NCBI GenBank assembly: GCA_003574685.1
Contig: QOCQ01000022.1
Span: forward strand, 1 to 64,000
Direction: 5' to 3'
Source of the DNA: Rhodospirillaceae bacterium SYSU D60007
Lineage (GTDB): Bacteria; Pseudomonadota; Alphaproteobacteria; Reyranellales; Reyranellaceae
Length of the DNA stretch: 64,000 bases
Part shown: one piece after another, positions 17,248 to 26,768 of the stretch
Layout: each line of letters opens with the position of its first letter
Position numbering within the stretch: the first letter of the stretch is position 1
Position numbers and translations under genes: made by a program
The notes under the pieces: generated by a model
Seen by the model: the letters and a program-made list of their open reading frames with translations, nothing else
The model's database searches: none
What the model was told of the DNA's origin: nothing

Positions 17248-18126
17248 ATGATTGGACGCCGCCGCCTTGCCATCCTTGCCGCTGCGTCGGCGCCGCTGTC
17301 GTGCCGCGCCGCATCGGCCGATTCGGGCTTTCAGGCATGGGTACAGGGGGTGCGGCGCGAGGCCATGGCCAAGGGCATCGATGCCGGCACGCTCGACCGG
17401 GCCTTCCGCGGCATCGAGCCTATTCCGCGGGTGCTGGAGCTGGATCGCGCCCAGCCCGAATTCACGCTGACCTGGCAGCAATATCTCGAACGCGTGGTCA
17501 CGCCCGAGCGCGTCGGCCGCGGCCGGGAGCTGCTGCAGGCCAATGCGGCGCTGCTGAAAGGCATCGGCGATGCCTACGGTGTGCCGCCTGCCATCATCGT
17601 GGCGCTGTGGGGCGTCGAGAGCCAGTACGGCACGAAGATGGGGACCTACTCCGTGATCGGGGCGCTGGCGACGCTGGCCTACAACGGACGGCGGCCGAAG
17701 TTCTTTCGCGCCGAGCTGCTGGCAGCCCTGAAGATTTTGGCCCAGGGGCACATCACGCCCGAACGCATGCTGGGCTCGTGGGCCGGCGCCATGGGCCAGT
17801 GCCAGTTCATGCCCACCAGCTTCCTGGCGCGCGCCGTGGACGGGGACGGCGATGGCCGGCGTGACATCTGGGGCAGCCGCGCCGACGTCTTCGCGTCCGC
17901 CGCCAACTACCTGCGCAAGGCCGGCTGGCGGCCAGGTATGGGTTGGGGCGAGGAGGTGACGGGCCAGCGCGGCGTGTCGGCGCCGCCGGGCGGGCGGCTG
18001 GTCACGCCGGAAGGGGCGGGCGGACGGGTCTATCGGGTCACCGCCAATTTCGCCGCCATCCGCCGCTGGAATCCGTCCGACTTTTTCGCGCTTTCCGTCG
18101 GCATTCTCTCCGACCGCCTTGCCTGA
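17248..18126 (+). CDS. MltB-like lytic murein transglycosylase
   Basis: 292 aa, cleaving peptidoglycan glycan strands to 1,6-anhydroMurNAc ends. An N-terminal export signal spans residues ~1-24. ALWGVESQYGTKMGTYSVI holds the catalytic Glu (GVES), and GSWAGAMGQCQFMPTSFL and DGDGDGRRDIWGS are MltB signatures. It is shorter than E. coli MltB (361 aa) and lacks a C-terminal peptidoglycan-binding domain. The signal has no obvious lipobox Cys context at the usual place (SCRAAS is weak), so whether it is lipidated is open. Confidence 0.9.
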   Translation: MIGRRRLAILAAASAPLSCRAASADSGFQAWVQGVRREAMAKGIDAGTLDRAFRGIEPIPRVLELDRAQPEFTLTWQQYLERVVTPERVGRGRELLQANAALLKGIGDAYGVPPAIIVALWGVESQYGTKMGTYSVIGALATLAYNGRRPKFFRAELLAALKILAQGHITPERMLGSWAGAMGQCQFMPTSFLARAVDGDGDGRRDIWGSRADVFASAANYLRKAGWRPGMGWGEEVTGQRGVSAPPGGRLVTPEGAGGRVYRVTANFAAIRRWNPSDFFALSVGILSDRLA

Positions 18127-18141
18127 GCGCTACGGCCAACC

Positions 18142-18942
18142 TCAATCGGTGCGGCTGGCGCGAACGCGCTCGATGATGATGTTGGCGATCTCCAGCAGCC
18201 CCGCCATTTGCGGCGTCTCGTAAAGGCCCGGCAGCACGCCCGGCTTCGCCGGCTTGGCGCCGGCATAGATCTCGGTCAGCCGGTCGGCAGCATCTGTGTG
18301 CTTCATGCCCTTGACGATCTGCTTGCGGCTCGGGCTGACATCCGGCGTGTAGAGCTGCTGGTGCAATTCCGCCACGACCAGGACACACGGCGCATTGTCG
18401 TCGTGGAAGGCGCCCTTGTTCAGGTTCAGCGTGCCCAGCATGGACTTCTCGACGATGTGGTGCGCCTCCAGCGTCTTGGCCGAATAGAACTGGGCGTATG
18501 GAGTGAACAGGTCGCTGCGCCGCGGGTCCATGGTCGCGCCGGGAGTGACGCGCTGCTTCAGCAGGGCCAGATTGACCGGGTTGAGCTTGCCTTCCTTGAT
18601 GGCCTTCTTCTCGTCCTTGCGGAACCGCGCCGGGCCTGTGGAAAGCTCGGTCGGCGGTACGTCGGTGTGACGGCGGCCAAAAGCTGCGCCGGCTTCGCTG
18701 AACAGAATGCGCAGCGACTCGTCGGCGCGCAGATTGGTGGCGAGCCGCTGCAACTCCTTGTAGGAGCCAATGACCCAATGCCGGTCTTCCCAGTCGCTGG
18801 CGGCCGCCGCCGACGGCGGCTGGATGTGGATGGGCTGGCGCGCGAGGTAAACCTGATAAAGGGGATGCGGCTGCAACAGGCTGTCGGCCGTGCAAGCCTT
18901 GGTACGGATCAGCTCCCAGACGCCATTGCTGTTCCCGGTCAT
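18142..18942 (-). CDS. Hypothetical protein with possible AHH/HNH-type nuclease core
   Basis: 266 aa. Residues ~165-210 read LEAHHIVEKSML ... NAPCVLVVAELHQQLYT. The HH-I-V-E ... H spacing recalls the AHH/LHH branch of the HNH-EndoVII fold found in polymorphic toxins and phage proteins. The rest has no recognisable domain and no signal peptide. No immunity gene or secretion module is adjacent. The start codon and ribosome site lie inside a strong hairpin (18942-18976), suggesting tight translational control. Nuclease activity is inference; another HH-containing fold is possible. Confidence 0.5.
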   Translation of the reverse strand: MTGNSNGVWELIRTKACTADSLLQPHPLYQVYLARQPIHIQPPSAAAASDWEDRHWVIGSYKELQRLATNLRADESLRILFSEAGAAFGRRHTDVPPTELSTGPARFRKDEKKAIKEGKLNPVNLALLKQRVTPGATMDPRRSDLFTPYAQFYSAKTLEAHHIVEKSMLGTLNLNKGAFHDDNAPCVLVVAELHQQLYTPDVSPSRKQIVKGMKHTDAADRLTEIYAGAKPAKPGVLPGLYETPQMAGLLEIANIIIERVRASRTD

Positions 18943-18976
18943 GACTGACTCCAGGAAGGGCTGGAACGGTCAGTCA
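18942..18976 (-). promoter_or_regulatory. Hairpin covering the ribosome site and start codon of the 266-aa gene
   Basis: In the leftward mRNA, TGACTGAC (18976-18969) pairs with GTCAGTCA (18949-18942). An inner stem TCCAG/CTGGA closes a six-base loop. The 3' arm contains the GGAG ribosome site and touches the AUG. Such a structure would hold translation off until melted or bound. A DNA operator is the alternative reading of the inverted repeat. Confidence 0.5.
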
Positions 18977-19048
18977 GACTACCATCCGGGCGCGTCAAAC
19001 ACTACGAGAAAATACGTAAATACTCACCCATTTCAGGCCTTTTCCAGA

Positions 19049-19315
19049 TCAATGTACCTGGTACAAGGCGTCGGTGTAGCGGAACTCGGCGGGCTGGATC
19101 AGCCCGGCGCTGGCGATGCGCACGCGATGCAGCTTGCCGTCGAGATTGCGCTGCCAGAAGCCCAGGAAACGGGACAGCACGGGGAATTTCGGGGCGATGT
19201 CGAGATCCTGCCAGATGAAAGTCTGGAGAACGTGTGCGTGGTCCGGCATCCAGTAAAGGATCTCGGCCGTGGTCAGCCGGTAGTCCTTGAGCTGTTTCTC
19301 GAAAGCGGTGGTCAT
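19049..19315 (-). CDS. usg: Usg-family protein
   Basis: 88 aa. YRLTTAEILYWMPDHAHVLQTF and FPVLSRFLGFWQRNLDGKL match the small Usg family of alphaproteobacteria, first named beside trp genes. The biochemical role is unknown. It is normal in length, a single gene, transcribed away from groESL. Confidence 0.85.
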   Translation of the reverse strand: MTTAFEKQLKDYRLTTAEILYWMPDHAHVLQTFIWQDLDIAPKFPVLSRFLGFWQRNLDGKLHRVRIASAGLIQPAEFRYTDALYQVH

Positions 19316-19500
19316 GGAACGACGCTCCTTGACAACGCTAACACGGGTGAATAGTCACATGTTCCCGGGGCGACATCAAGATTCATCTTTACGAATCAAT
19401 GACTTGGCAGCAAATGGCAAGGAGTGCTGCCATTTCTGTCAATGGTATGCCGACCGGCGCTAGACCCCGGAAAAGAAAGCGCAATCCTGTTCGAGGACTC

Positions 19501-19567
19501 TTGACTCGCCGAAGGGCGGCGCCTACATCCCGCGCGCGCCTTGGCACTCATTTCAAGAGAGTGCTAA
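19501..19567 (+). promoter_or_regulatory. groESL heat-shock promoter with CIRCE operator
   Basis: TTGACT (19501-19506), 17-nt spacer, TACATC (19524-19529). Twelve bases later lies TTGGCACTC-N9-GAGTGCTAA (19541-19567), the CIRCE inverted repeat with one mismatch to TTAGCACTC. CIRCE is bound by the HrcA repressor, so HrcA control of groESL is expected. CTTG at the -35 also fits the alphaproteobacterial RpoH consensus, so dual control is likely. Confidence 0.92.
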
Positions 19568-19603
19568 CAGCGACTGGTTCAATGTCTGAGGAGGAGGGAG
19601 TCC

Positions 19604-19918
19604 ATGCAGTTTCGTCCGCTGCACGACCGCGTCGTGGTCAAGCGCGTCGCGGAAGAGGAGAAGACCAAGGGCGGGATCATCATTCCCGACACGGCCAAGG
19701 AAAAGCCCATGGAGGGCGAGGTGATCGCCGTCGGCCCCGGCGCCCGCGACGAGAAGGGCAACCTGGTGCCGCTCGACGTCAAGGTGGGCGACCGCATCCT
19801 GTTCGGCAAGTGGTCCGGCACCGAGGTGAAGCTCGATGGCGAGGAGCTCCTGATCATGAAGGAGACCGACATCATGGGCATCCTCGAGGCTCCGAAGGCC
19901 GCGAAGAGGGCCGCCTGA
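19604..19918 (+). CDS. groES: GroES co-chaperonin
   Basis: 104 aa, slightly longer than E. coli GroES (97 aa). [13 protein letters not shown] at the N-terminus, the mobile loop [24 protein letters not shown] and [20 protein letters not shown] are diagnostic. It forms the heptameric lid of the GroEL chamber. GGAGGAGGGAG lies just upstream of the ATG. First gene of the CIRCE-controlled operon. Confidence 0.98.
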   Translation: MQFRPLHDRVVVKRVAEEEKTKGGIIIPDTAKEKPMEGEVIAVGPGARDEKGNLVPLDVKVGDRILFGKWSGTEVKLDGEELLIMKETDIMGILEAPKAAKRAA

Positions 19919-19921
19919 TCG

Positions 19922-19951
19922 CCGTCCTGCGCTCCGCGCGGACGGTTTTTT
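19922..19951 (+). terminator. Intrinsic terminator-like hairpin between groES and groEL
   Basis: CCGTCC (19922-19927) and GGACGG (19940-19945) pair, with additional GCG/CGC pairing inside, followed by six Ts (19946-19951), 20 bases before the groEL start. It looks like an attenuator or processing site. A groES-groEL intergenic stem-loop is cut in a heat-dependent way in Agrobacterium, so processing is an alternative to termination. Confidence 0.65.
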
Positions 19952-19968
19952 GTTACCAGGAGACATGA

Positions 19969-21615
<1,647 letters not shown>

Positions 21616-21641
21616 TTCAGCGTCGTTTCGCGTTGCATGCC

Positions 21642-21671
21642 AGGGCCGGGGAGAAATCCCCGGCCCTTTCC
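21642..21671 (+). terminator. Rho-independent terminator of groESL
   Basis: AGGGCCGGGGA (21642-21652) pairs with all eleven bases of TCCCCGGCCCT (21657-21667) around a GAAA tetraloop, followed by TTCCTT. It lies 27 bp after the groEL stop. Confidence 0.85.
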
Positions 21672-21697
21672 TTCTGCGCCTGTGCCAGAGTGCGCGC

Positions 21698-22135
21698 ATG
21701 TGCGGCTCCGCGCGCAAGAACGGCTACCCGGTTTCGGTGAAGGGCGTGCTGCTGGTCGGCGGCCGCGTCTTGCTGCTGCGCAACGAGCGCGACGCATGGG
21801 AGCTGCCCGGCGGGCGGCCCGAGGCCGGCGAAACCTGGCAGGCAGCGCTGGTGCGCGAGCTGCGCGAGGAAACCGGTCTCGTTGTCGAGGCCGGCCCGGC
21901 AATCGCCGAGTGGCCGTACGAGGTGTTGCCGGGCCGCACCGTGTGGATCGCCGCCTTTGGCTGCCGGCTGCTGGCAGAAGCACCGCCGCGCGTCAGCGAT
22001 GAGCACCGCGAGCTGCGGCTTGTGGCGCTGGAAGCTCTCTGCGGCCTTGCCCTGCACGAAGGCTACAGACGCGCCATCGAAGCCTGGTGCGCCCGTCAAC
22101 CCGCCGTCCTGCCGCTCAGCGGAGTGTCCAGGTGA
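21698..22135 (+). CDS. Nudix hydrolase
   Basis: 145 aa. The Nudix box reads G-RPEAG-E-TWQAALV-RELREETGL (residues ~44-66), a full match to GX5EX7REUXEEXGU. It hydrolyses a nucleoside diphosphate linked to another group; the substrate is not predictable here. The last 20 bp overlap the convergent gene at 22116. It follows groEL but sits behind its terminator. Confidence 0.88.
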   Translation: MCGSARKNGYPVSVKGVLLVGGRVLLLRNERDAWELPGGRPEAGETWQAALVRELREETGLVVEAGPAIAEWPYEVLPGRTVWIAAFGCRLLAEAPPRVSDEHRELRLVALEALCGLALHEGYRRAIEAWCARQPAVLPLSGVSR

Positions 22136-23138
22136 TCGTACCGCCGGGATCGCCGGCCAGGGTCACGGTCATGAACCGGTCGTGTGCCAGCGCGGCACCA
22201 ACCCACAGCTCGTTCCAGGCGCGCAGGGTAGCCGCGGCATCACCCAGCGTCACTCCGTCCATCAGGCGCCACCCGTGCTGACGTACCGTGGCTGCAGTGC
22301 CGCCGGTGTCACACCTCACATCCTCGCCCTGCGCTTTCAGCAGCGCCGCAAGCCAGCGTGCGAAGCCGGCGGCTCCGCCGGCGCCCGGCGTCATGCCCAG
22401 CGCCAGCGCTGTCTCCTCGTGGAACTGCAGGCCAATCAGCCGCGCCGCGCGGCCGATCTCCGCCTCCGCGTCGGCGGTGCCGAGCAGCTCGATCAGAGTC
22501 GGTACGAGCGTGCGCACATACTCCATGGCGTAGGCGCGATGGGTGCGCAGCCGCCGGGCCTCGGGCCAGCTCGCGGTGTCGAGCCGGGGTTGGGTCGCCG
22601 GGTCAATGCGCGGCATCCGCTCTCCGGTCGCGAACTGCACCCGCTCGTGCGGCGCCAGCTCGCGGTCATGCTCGAAGTAATGGCCCTCCAGCCCCGGCGC
22701 ACCTGAGGTGATTGTGCCGGTGCATACGAAGCCCAGGCGCGGATTGCCCAGCGACACGCCATTGTGCCCGTGCCAGCCATGCAGCATGGCCGCGTTGACC
22801 TCGTGCGGTACGCCGCAGACGGCAGTGCCACGCCAGATCCAGCGCGGCGGCGGATAGCGCACCCAGGCCTTGCGATCCGATTCGCGGACATACTCCGTCT
22901 TCACGCCGCCCAGTGCATTCGAGTGATAGTGATAGAGGGCGCAGGCGACGGCATGTGGTTCCCCGTCCAGGCCCAGTTTGCGCAGCCCGGGAATGAACTT
23001 CTCCAGGTGTTGTCGGCGGAAGTGGCGGAAGACGAATTCCCGCGCCGTGCCGGCACCGCGCCGGCTCACCAGCGACAGCACGATACCGGTCATCAGCGCG
23101 TTATAAAGCGTGGCCAGCGCGCCATAGGCGGCTGACAT
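22116..23138 (-). CDS. Hypothetical soluble protein
   Basis: 340 aa from the ATG at 23138, which is preceded by GGAGAGGAC. An in-frame ATG at 23171 has a poorer site. No family recognised. It has repeated His/Trp-containing stretches (ALYHYHSNALGG, MLHGWHGHNGVSLG, GHYFEHDRELAPHER) that could be metal sites, and no signal or membrane span. Divergent from the alpha/beta hydrolase, with overlapping upstream regions. Confidence 0.55.
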   Translation of the reverse strand: MSAAYGALATLYNALMTGIVLSLVSRRGAGTAREFVFRHFRRQHLEKFIPGLRKLGLDGEPHAVACALYHYHSNALGGVKTEYVRESDRKAWVRYPPPRWIWRGTAVCGVPHEVNAAMLHGWHGHNGVSLGNPRLGFVCTGTITSGAPGLEGHYFEHDRELAPHERVQFATGERMPRIDPATQPRLDTASWPEARRLRTHRAYAMEYVRTLVPTLIELLGTADAEAEIGRAARLIGLQFHEETALALGMTPGAGGAAGFARWLAALLKAQGEDVRCDTGGTAATVRQHGWRLMDGVTLGDAAATLRAWNELWVGAALAHDRFMTVTLAGDPGGTITWTLR

Positions 23139-23210
23139 GTCCTCTCCGGGTGTCGCAGTCCTGTCGCTCATCCTGCTACGCTGTCCCTGCTAACGAGATT
23201 CGGGAGGACC

Positions 23211-23975
23211 ATGGCACAGTTCACATCCGATGGCTTCAATCTGGCGTTCGACGACAGTGGACCGCAGCGCACCGGTCGCACTGTGGTGATGGTGCACGGC
23301 TTCGCCTCCAACCGGCATGAGAACTGGCGCCGGGTCGGCTGGTACGACGCGCTCGACCGCAAGGCGATCCGCTGCGTGGCGCCCGACCTGCGCGGCCACG
23401 GCGCCAGCGACAAGCCGCACGACGCCGCCGCGTACGATCGGGCTGCCATGGCGGGCGATATCACTGCGCTGCTCGATCATCTCGAGCTGGAGCGGGTTGA
23501 CCTGGTGGGCTACTCGATGGGCGCCCGTCTGGCGCTGGCCGCGGCGCTTGCCAGCCCTACACGCATCCGCAACCTCGTGCTGGGCGGTGTGGGCGCCCGG
23601 CTGCTGGAGCCGCCAACGAATGACGGGCGGATGGCAGCGGCCATGGAAGCCGACGATCCCGCCAGCATCGGCGATCCCATGCTGCGCAGCTTTCGTCATT
23701 TCGCGGACGAGCAGCGCGAGGATCGTCTGGCGCTGGCCGCCTGCTCGCGAGCCGTCAGCGTGCCGATTGACGCCGCGGTACTGGCGCGCCTGCGGCTGCC
23801 GGTGCTGGTGGTGGCCGGCAGTCGGGACAACCTCGCCGGCAGCCCCGATACGCTGGCGGCAGCGATTCCGGGGGCACGCGCCGTCACCCTGCCAGGCTGC
23901 GATCATTTCGCCGCCATCCCGCACGCGCTCTTCAAGGCAGCCGTGTTCGATTTCCTTGAAGGCTGGATGGAGTAA
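23211..23975 (+). CDS. Alpha/beta-fold hydrolase
   Basis: 254 aa. VVMVHGFASNRHENW (oxyanion HG), GYSMGARLAL (nucleophile Ser in GxSxG), VVAGSRDNLAG (acid Asp) and GCDHFAAI (catalytic His) make a complete triad. A small esterase/lyase-type enzyme; the substrate is unknown. GGAGGACC precedes the ATG. Single gene. Confidence 0.88.
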   Translation: MAQFTSDGFNLAFDDSGPQRTGRTVVMVHGFASNRHENWRRVGWYDALDRKAIRCVAPDLRGHGASDKPHDAAAYDRAAMAGDITALLDHLELERVDLVGYSMGARLALAAALASPTRIRNLVLGGVGARLLEPPTNDGRMAAAMEADDPASIGDPMLRSFRHFADEQREDRLALAACSRAVSVPIDAAVLARLRLPVLVVAGSRDNLAGSPDTLAAAIPGARAVTLPGCDHFAAIPHALFKAAVFDFLEGWME

Positions 23976-23979
23976 AGCC

Positions 23980-24053
23980 GGGGGCGCGCGACTCCGGTCG
24001 CGCGTCTTCTCCGCACTCCATGCCATGACGCGTCACTGGAGTGACGCGCCCCC
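23980..24053. repeat. 74-bp REP-like palindromic element
   Basis: Outer arms GGGGGCGCG (23980-23988) and CGCGCCCCC (24045-24053) enclose two small palindromes, CGCGACTCCGGTCGCG and GCGTCACTGGAGTGACGC. The left half matches the palindrome at 3776. It lies between convergent genes and could terminate both. Its right half contains the stop codon of the SMP-30 gene. Confidence 0.7.
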
Positions 24054-24908
24054 AGCAGAGCCGAGCGCCACCTGTGCCGGCGCGAGCGGCAAACCGGGCA
24101 CGTCGACGCGTGTACGAAAGACGGTGCCGCAATTCTCGCGCGGGCCGCCGCGGGAACCCGTGACGATGTAGAGATCGCGCAGATCATCCCCTGCGAAGCA
24201 CAGGCTGGTGACCATGGGCAGCGGCACGGCAACGTCCATGCGGTGGCTGCCATCCGCGTCGAAGACGGCGACCCGTCCGCCATGTGCGTCGGCGATCCAG
24301 ACCGTACCGTCGCTGGCGATCTTCAGCCCGTCGGCGACGCCGTTCTCGCCCAGGCTCGCGAACTTGTGCCACGGGCCCACCGAGCCGTCCGGATTCACGT
24401 CGTAGACGCGCACCAGGCCGCCGCGCGCATCGGAGTGGTAGAGCCGCTTGCCGTCGGGCGAGAAGCCCAGCCCGTTGGTCAGCATGATGCCGTCGGAAAT
24501 GGTGCGCACGGACCCATCGAGATCGATCACGTGCAGATGGCCCGGCCGCGGCGGGTCGCCGCCGAAAACACGGTACGCCAGCGAGCCGACATAGATGCGG
24601 CCAGCGGCGTCGGTGGTCAGGTCGTTGAAGCCGATGGCCTCGGGCGTGACGTCGCTGGTCAGCAGGGTGCGGGTGGTACCGTCCGCCAGGTTCGCATGCA
24701 CGATGTCGCGGCCGCCCAGCACCAGGCCACCATCGGCGTGCAGCGCCATGCCGCCGATTCCGCGCCGCTTGGGAAAGGCCAGCGAAACCTTGCCGTCGCG
24801 GCCCAGCAGATGCACGCCGCCGTTCAGCACGTCGCTGAAATAGAGGCCTTTGGCGGCATCCCACACCGGGCCTTCGACCAGGCCGTAGCCCGTGCACATC
24901 TCCTGCAT
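24033..24908 (-). CDS. SMP-30/gluconolactonase/LRE family protein
   Basis: 291 aa from the ATG at 24908 (GGGGAG upstream). A six-bladed propeller family of Ca2+-dependent lactonases. GLVEGPVWDAAKGLYFSDVL carries the metal-ligand Glu, GFNDLTTDAAGRIYVGSLAYR the Asn, and GLGFSPDGKRLYHSDA with NGVADGLKIASDGTVWIADAHGG further ligands. It probably hydrolyses a sugar or other lactone. The C-terminal ~6 residues and the stop come from the REP-like repeat, so the native tail may have been replaced. It lies 16 bp after the DUF1330 gene on the same strand. Confidence 0.88.
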   Translation of the reverse strand: MQEMCTGYGLVEGPVWDAAKGLYFSDVLNGGVHLLGRDGKVSLAFPKRRGIGGMALHADGGLVLGGRDIVHANLADGTTRTLLTSDVTPEAIGFNDLTTDAAGRIYVGSLAYRVFGGDPPRPGHLHVIDLDGSVRTISDGIMLTNGLGFSPDGKRLYHSDARGGLVRVYDVNPDGSVGPWHKFASLGENGVADGLKIASDGTVWIADAHGGRVAVFDADGSHRMDVAVPLPMVTSLCFAGDDLRDLYIVTGSRGGPRENCGTVFRTRVDVPGLPLAPAQVALGSAGGASLQ

Positions 24909-24924
24909 GGCGCTCCCCTTTCGC

Positions 24925-25509
24925 TCACACGCCCTCGACCAGGATGGCGCGCGAGCTTGTGGCCGCGAGCCGCAGATCGTGCAGCGGTTTGTAGGCATCG
25001 CTGAAGTAGAACGCGCGCAGGGCCGCCATGTCGGGAAAGCCGACCACCGTAAGCCGCTCCGGCCGCCAGCCGCCCTCGATGGTTTCGGCCTTGTCGGTGC
25101 GCACGATGTAGCGGCCACCATGCTGCGCCACCAGCGCAGGCACCTCCGCGCGATAGGCAGCGAGCTTTTCGGCATCGGTGATGGAGAATTCCACCATCAG
25201 GAAGGCCCGCGAGGGGGCACAGGCCTCGCCTTCGGCTGCAACCGCCCTCGAGCGGCCGGCATCGAGCCGCATCTGCAAGACCGGCTGATATTCAGGGCAA
25301 CCGTAAAAAGCCCGGAGCGCTCTCATGTCGGGAAACTCGATGAAGACGATGCGCTGCGGCCGCCAGTCGCCCTCGACCGTCTCGGTGGCACCGCCGCGCA
25401 CAGTGAAGCGGCCGCCGAACTTCGCCACCAGCCCGGGCGTGTGCTTGCGATACTCGGCCATCAGCTCGGGATTGGTGGTCTCGACCTCGACAAGCAGATG
25501 TGCAGCCAT
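24925..25509 (-). CDS. Tandem DUF1330 protein
   Basis: 194 aa from the ATG at 25509 (GGAGAG upstream). Two copies of the ~95-aa DUF1330 domain in one chain: copy 1 has FGGRFTVRGGATETVEGDWRP, copy 2 has HGGRYIVRTDKAETIEGGWRP, each followed by a FPDM.ALRAFY segment. Most family members have one domain and form dimers, so this is a built-in dimer. Function is unknown (dimeric alpha-beta barrel fold). Likely cotranscribed with the SMP-30 gene. Confidence 0.85.
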   Translation of the reverse strand: MAAHLLVEVETTNPELMAEYRKHTPGLVAKFGGRFTVRGGATETVEGDWRPQRIVFIEFPDMRALRAFYGCPEYQPVLQMRLDAGRSRAVAAEGEACAPSRAFLMVEFSITDAEKLAAYRAEVPALVAQHGGRYIVRTDKAETIEGGWRPERLTVVGFPDMAALRAFYFSDAYKPLHDLRLAATSSRAILVEGV

Positions 25510-25568
25510 GGCGGCTCTCCGATCAAATGCAGTCACCATCTTCCCGCGCAGGCGCTGCCTGTCGTCTC

Positions 25569-26663
25569 CTAGAACACCCGGTGCACCCAGCCGTGGGGAT
25601 CAGGGGCGCGGCAGCGCTGGATTTCGATCAGGGCGGACTTCAGCCTGTCGGTCTGCTCGCCGGAGCCGCCGTTGCCGATGACGAAATCCCCGTCGCGGCT
25701 CTTCACGGTGCCGATCGGCGTCAGCACAGCGGCCGTGCCGCAGGCGAAGGTCTCCTTCAGGTGGCCGCTGGCGGCGTCAGCGCGCCACTGGTCGAAGGCA
25801 TAGGGCTCCTCGCGTACGGCGATGTTCATGTCTCTGGCCAGCGCAAGGATCGAAGCGCGCGTGATGCCGGGCAGGATGGTGCCGCCCAGCGGTGGCGTCA
25901 GCATCGAGCCGTCGTTGAAGACGAAGAAGATGTTCATGCCGCCCAGCTCCTCGATCCAGCGGCGTTCGACCGCATCGAGGAACACCACCTGTTCGCAGCC
26001 ATGGCGGCCGGCTTCCATTTGCGCCAGCAGGCTGGCGGCATAGTTGCCGCCGCATTTCGCCGCGCCGGTGCCGCCGGGGGCAGCGCGAGTCAGCTCCTGC
26101 GAGACCCAGACCGAGACGGCGCTGTCCTTCGACTTGAAGTAGGAGCCCACAGGCGAGGCAATGACTATGAACAGGTATTCCGACGACGGCTTGACCCCGA
26201 GAAACACCTCGCTGGCGAACATGAAGGGCCGCAAATAGAGGCTGCCGTCGCCGTCGGGTATCCAGTCCCGGTCGATGCGCACGAGCTGGTCGAGCGCGTC
26301 CACGAACACCTGCTCGGGCAGGCTCGGCATGGCCAGCCGTTCGGCCGATTTCTGGAAGCGGCGCGCGTTGTCCAGCGGACGGAACATCACGGCCCCGCCA
26401 TCCGCGGTGCGGTATGCTTTCAGCCCCTCGAAGATCTCCTGGCTGTAGTGCAGCACGGCCGACGCAGGGTCCATCGGAATGGGCGCGCGCGCCGTGATCC
26501 GTGCGTCGTGCCAGCCCTTGCCCTCGGTGTAGCGGATCACGACCATATGGTCGGTAAAGACGCGGCCGAAGCCCGGATCGCGCAGGATGGCGGTCCGCTG
26601 CTCCGGGGTGGTCGGCGCGGGATGCGGATGACGGACGAATTCAACAGGCGACGGCTGGGACAT
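25569..26663 (-). CDS. ilvE: Branched-chain amino acid aminotransferase
   Basis: 364 aa, PLP-dependent, transferring the last amino group of Leu/Ile/Val synthesis. It is of the longer class II BCAT type (SLYLRPFMFASEVFLGVKP; catalytic Lys in AAKCGGNYAASLLAQ, near residue 202; VFFLD-like VVFLDAVERRWIEELGGMNIFF; TPPLGGTILPGITR). The start is uncertain: ATG at 26663, or a GTG at 26699. It neighbours a dihydroxy-acid dehydratase gene on the same strand, supporting a branched-chain role. Confidence 0.93.
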   Translation of the reverse strand: MSQPSPVEFVRHPHPAPTTPEQRTAILRDPGFGRVFTDHMVVIRYTEGKGWHDARITARAPIPMDPASAVLHYSQEIFEGLKAYRTADGGAVMFRPLDNARRFQKSAERLAMPSLPEQVFVDALDQLVRIDRDWIPDGDGSLYLRPFMFASEVFLGVKPSSEYLFIVIASPVGSYFKSKDSAVSVWVSQELTRAAPGGTGAAKCGGNYAASLLAQMEAGRHGCEQVVFLDAVERRWIEELGGMNIFFVFNDGSMLTPPLGGTILPGITRASILALARDMNIAVREEPYAFDQWRADAASGHLKETFACGTAAVLTPIGTVKSRDGDFVIGNGGSGEQTDRLKSALIEIQRCRAPDPHGWVHRVF

Positions 26664-26768
26664 GGCGTTCTCGTTCGGGGCCTCTGCTGCGCTCGCCACG
26701 GGTAGTACAATGTCCCTTGCCGGCGCTCAACGCCAAGGTGATTGGGGCGCGTCTGCCTGCCGCGGGTA

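Noticed and set aside
18142-18942. Prophage remnant around the HHIVE protein
   Set aside because: No integrase, structural phage gene or attachment repeats nearby; composition is like the neighbours.
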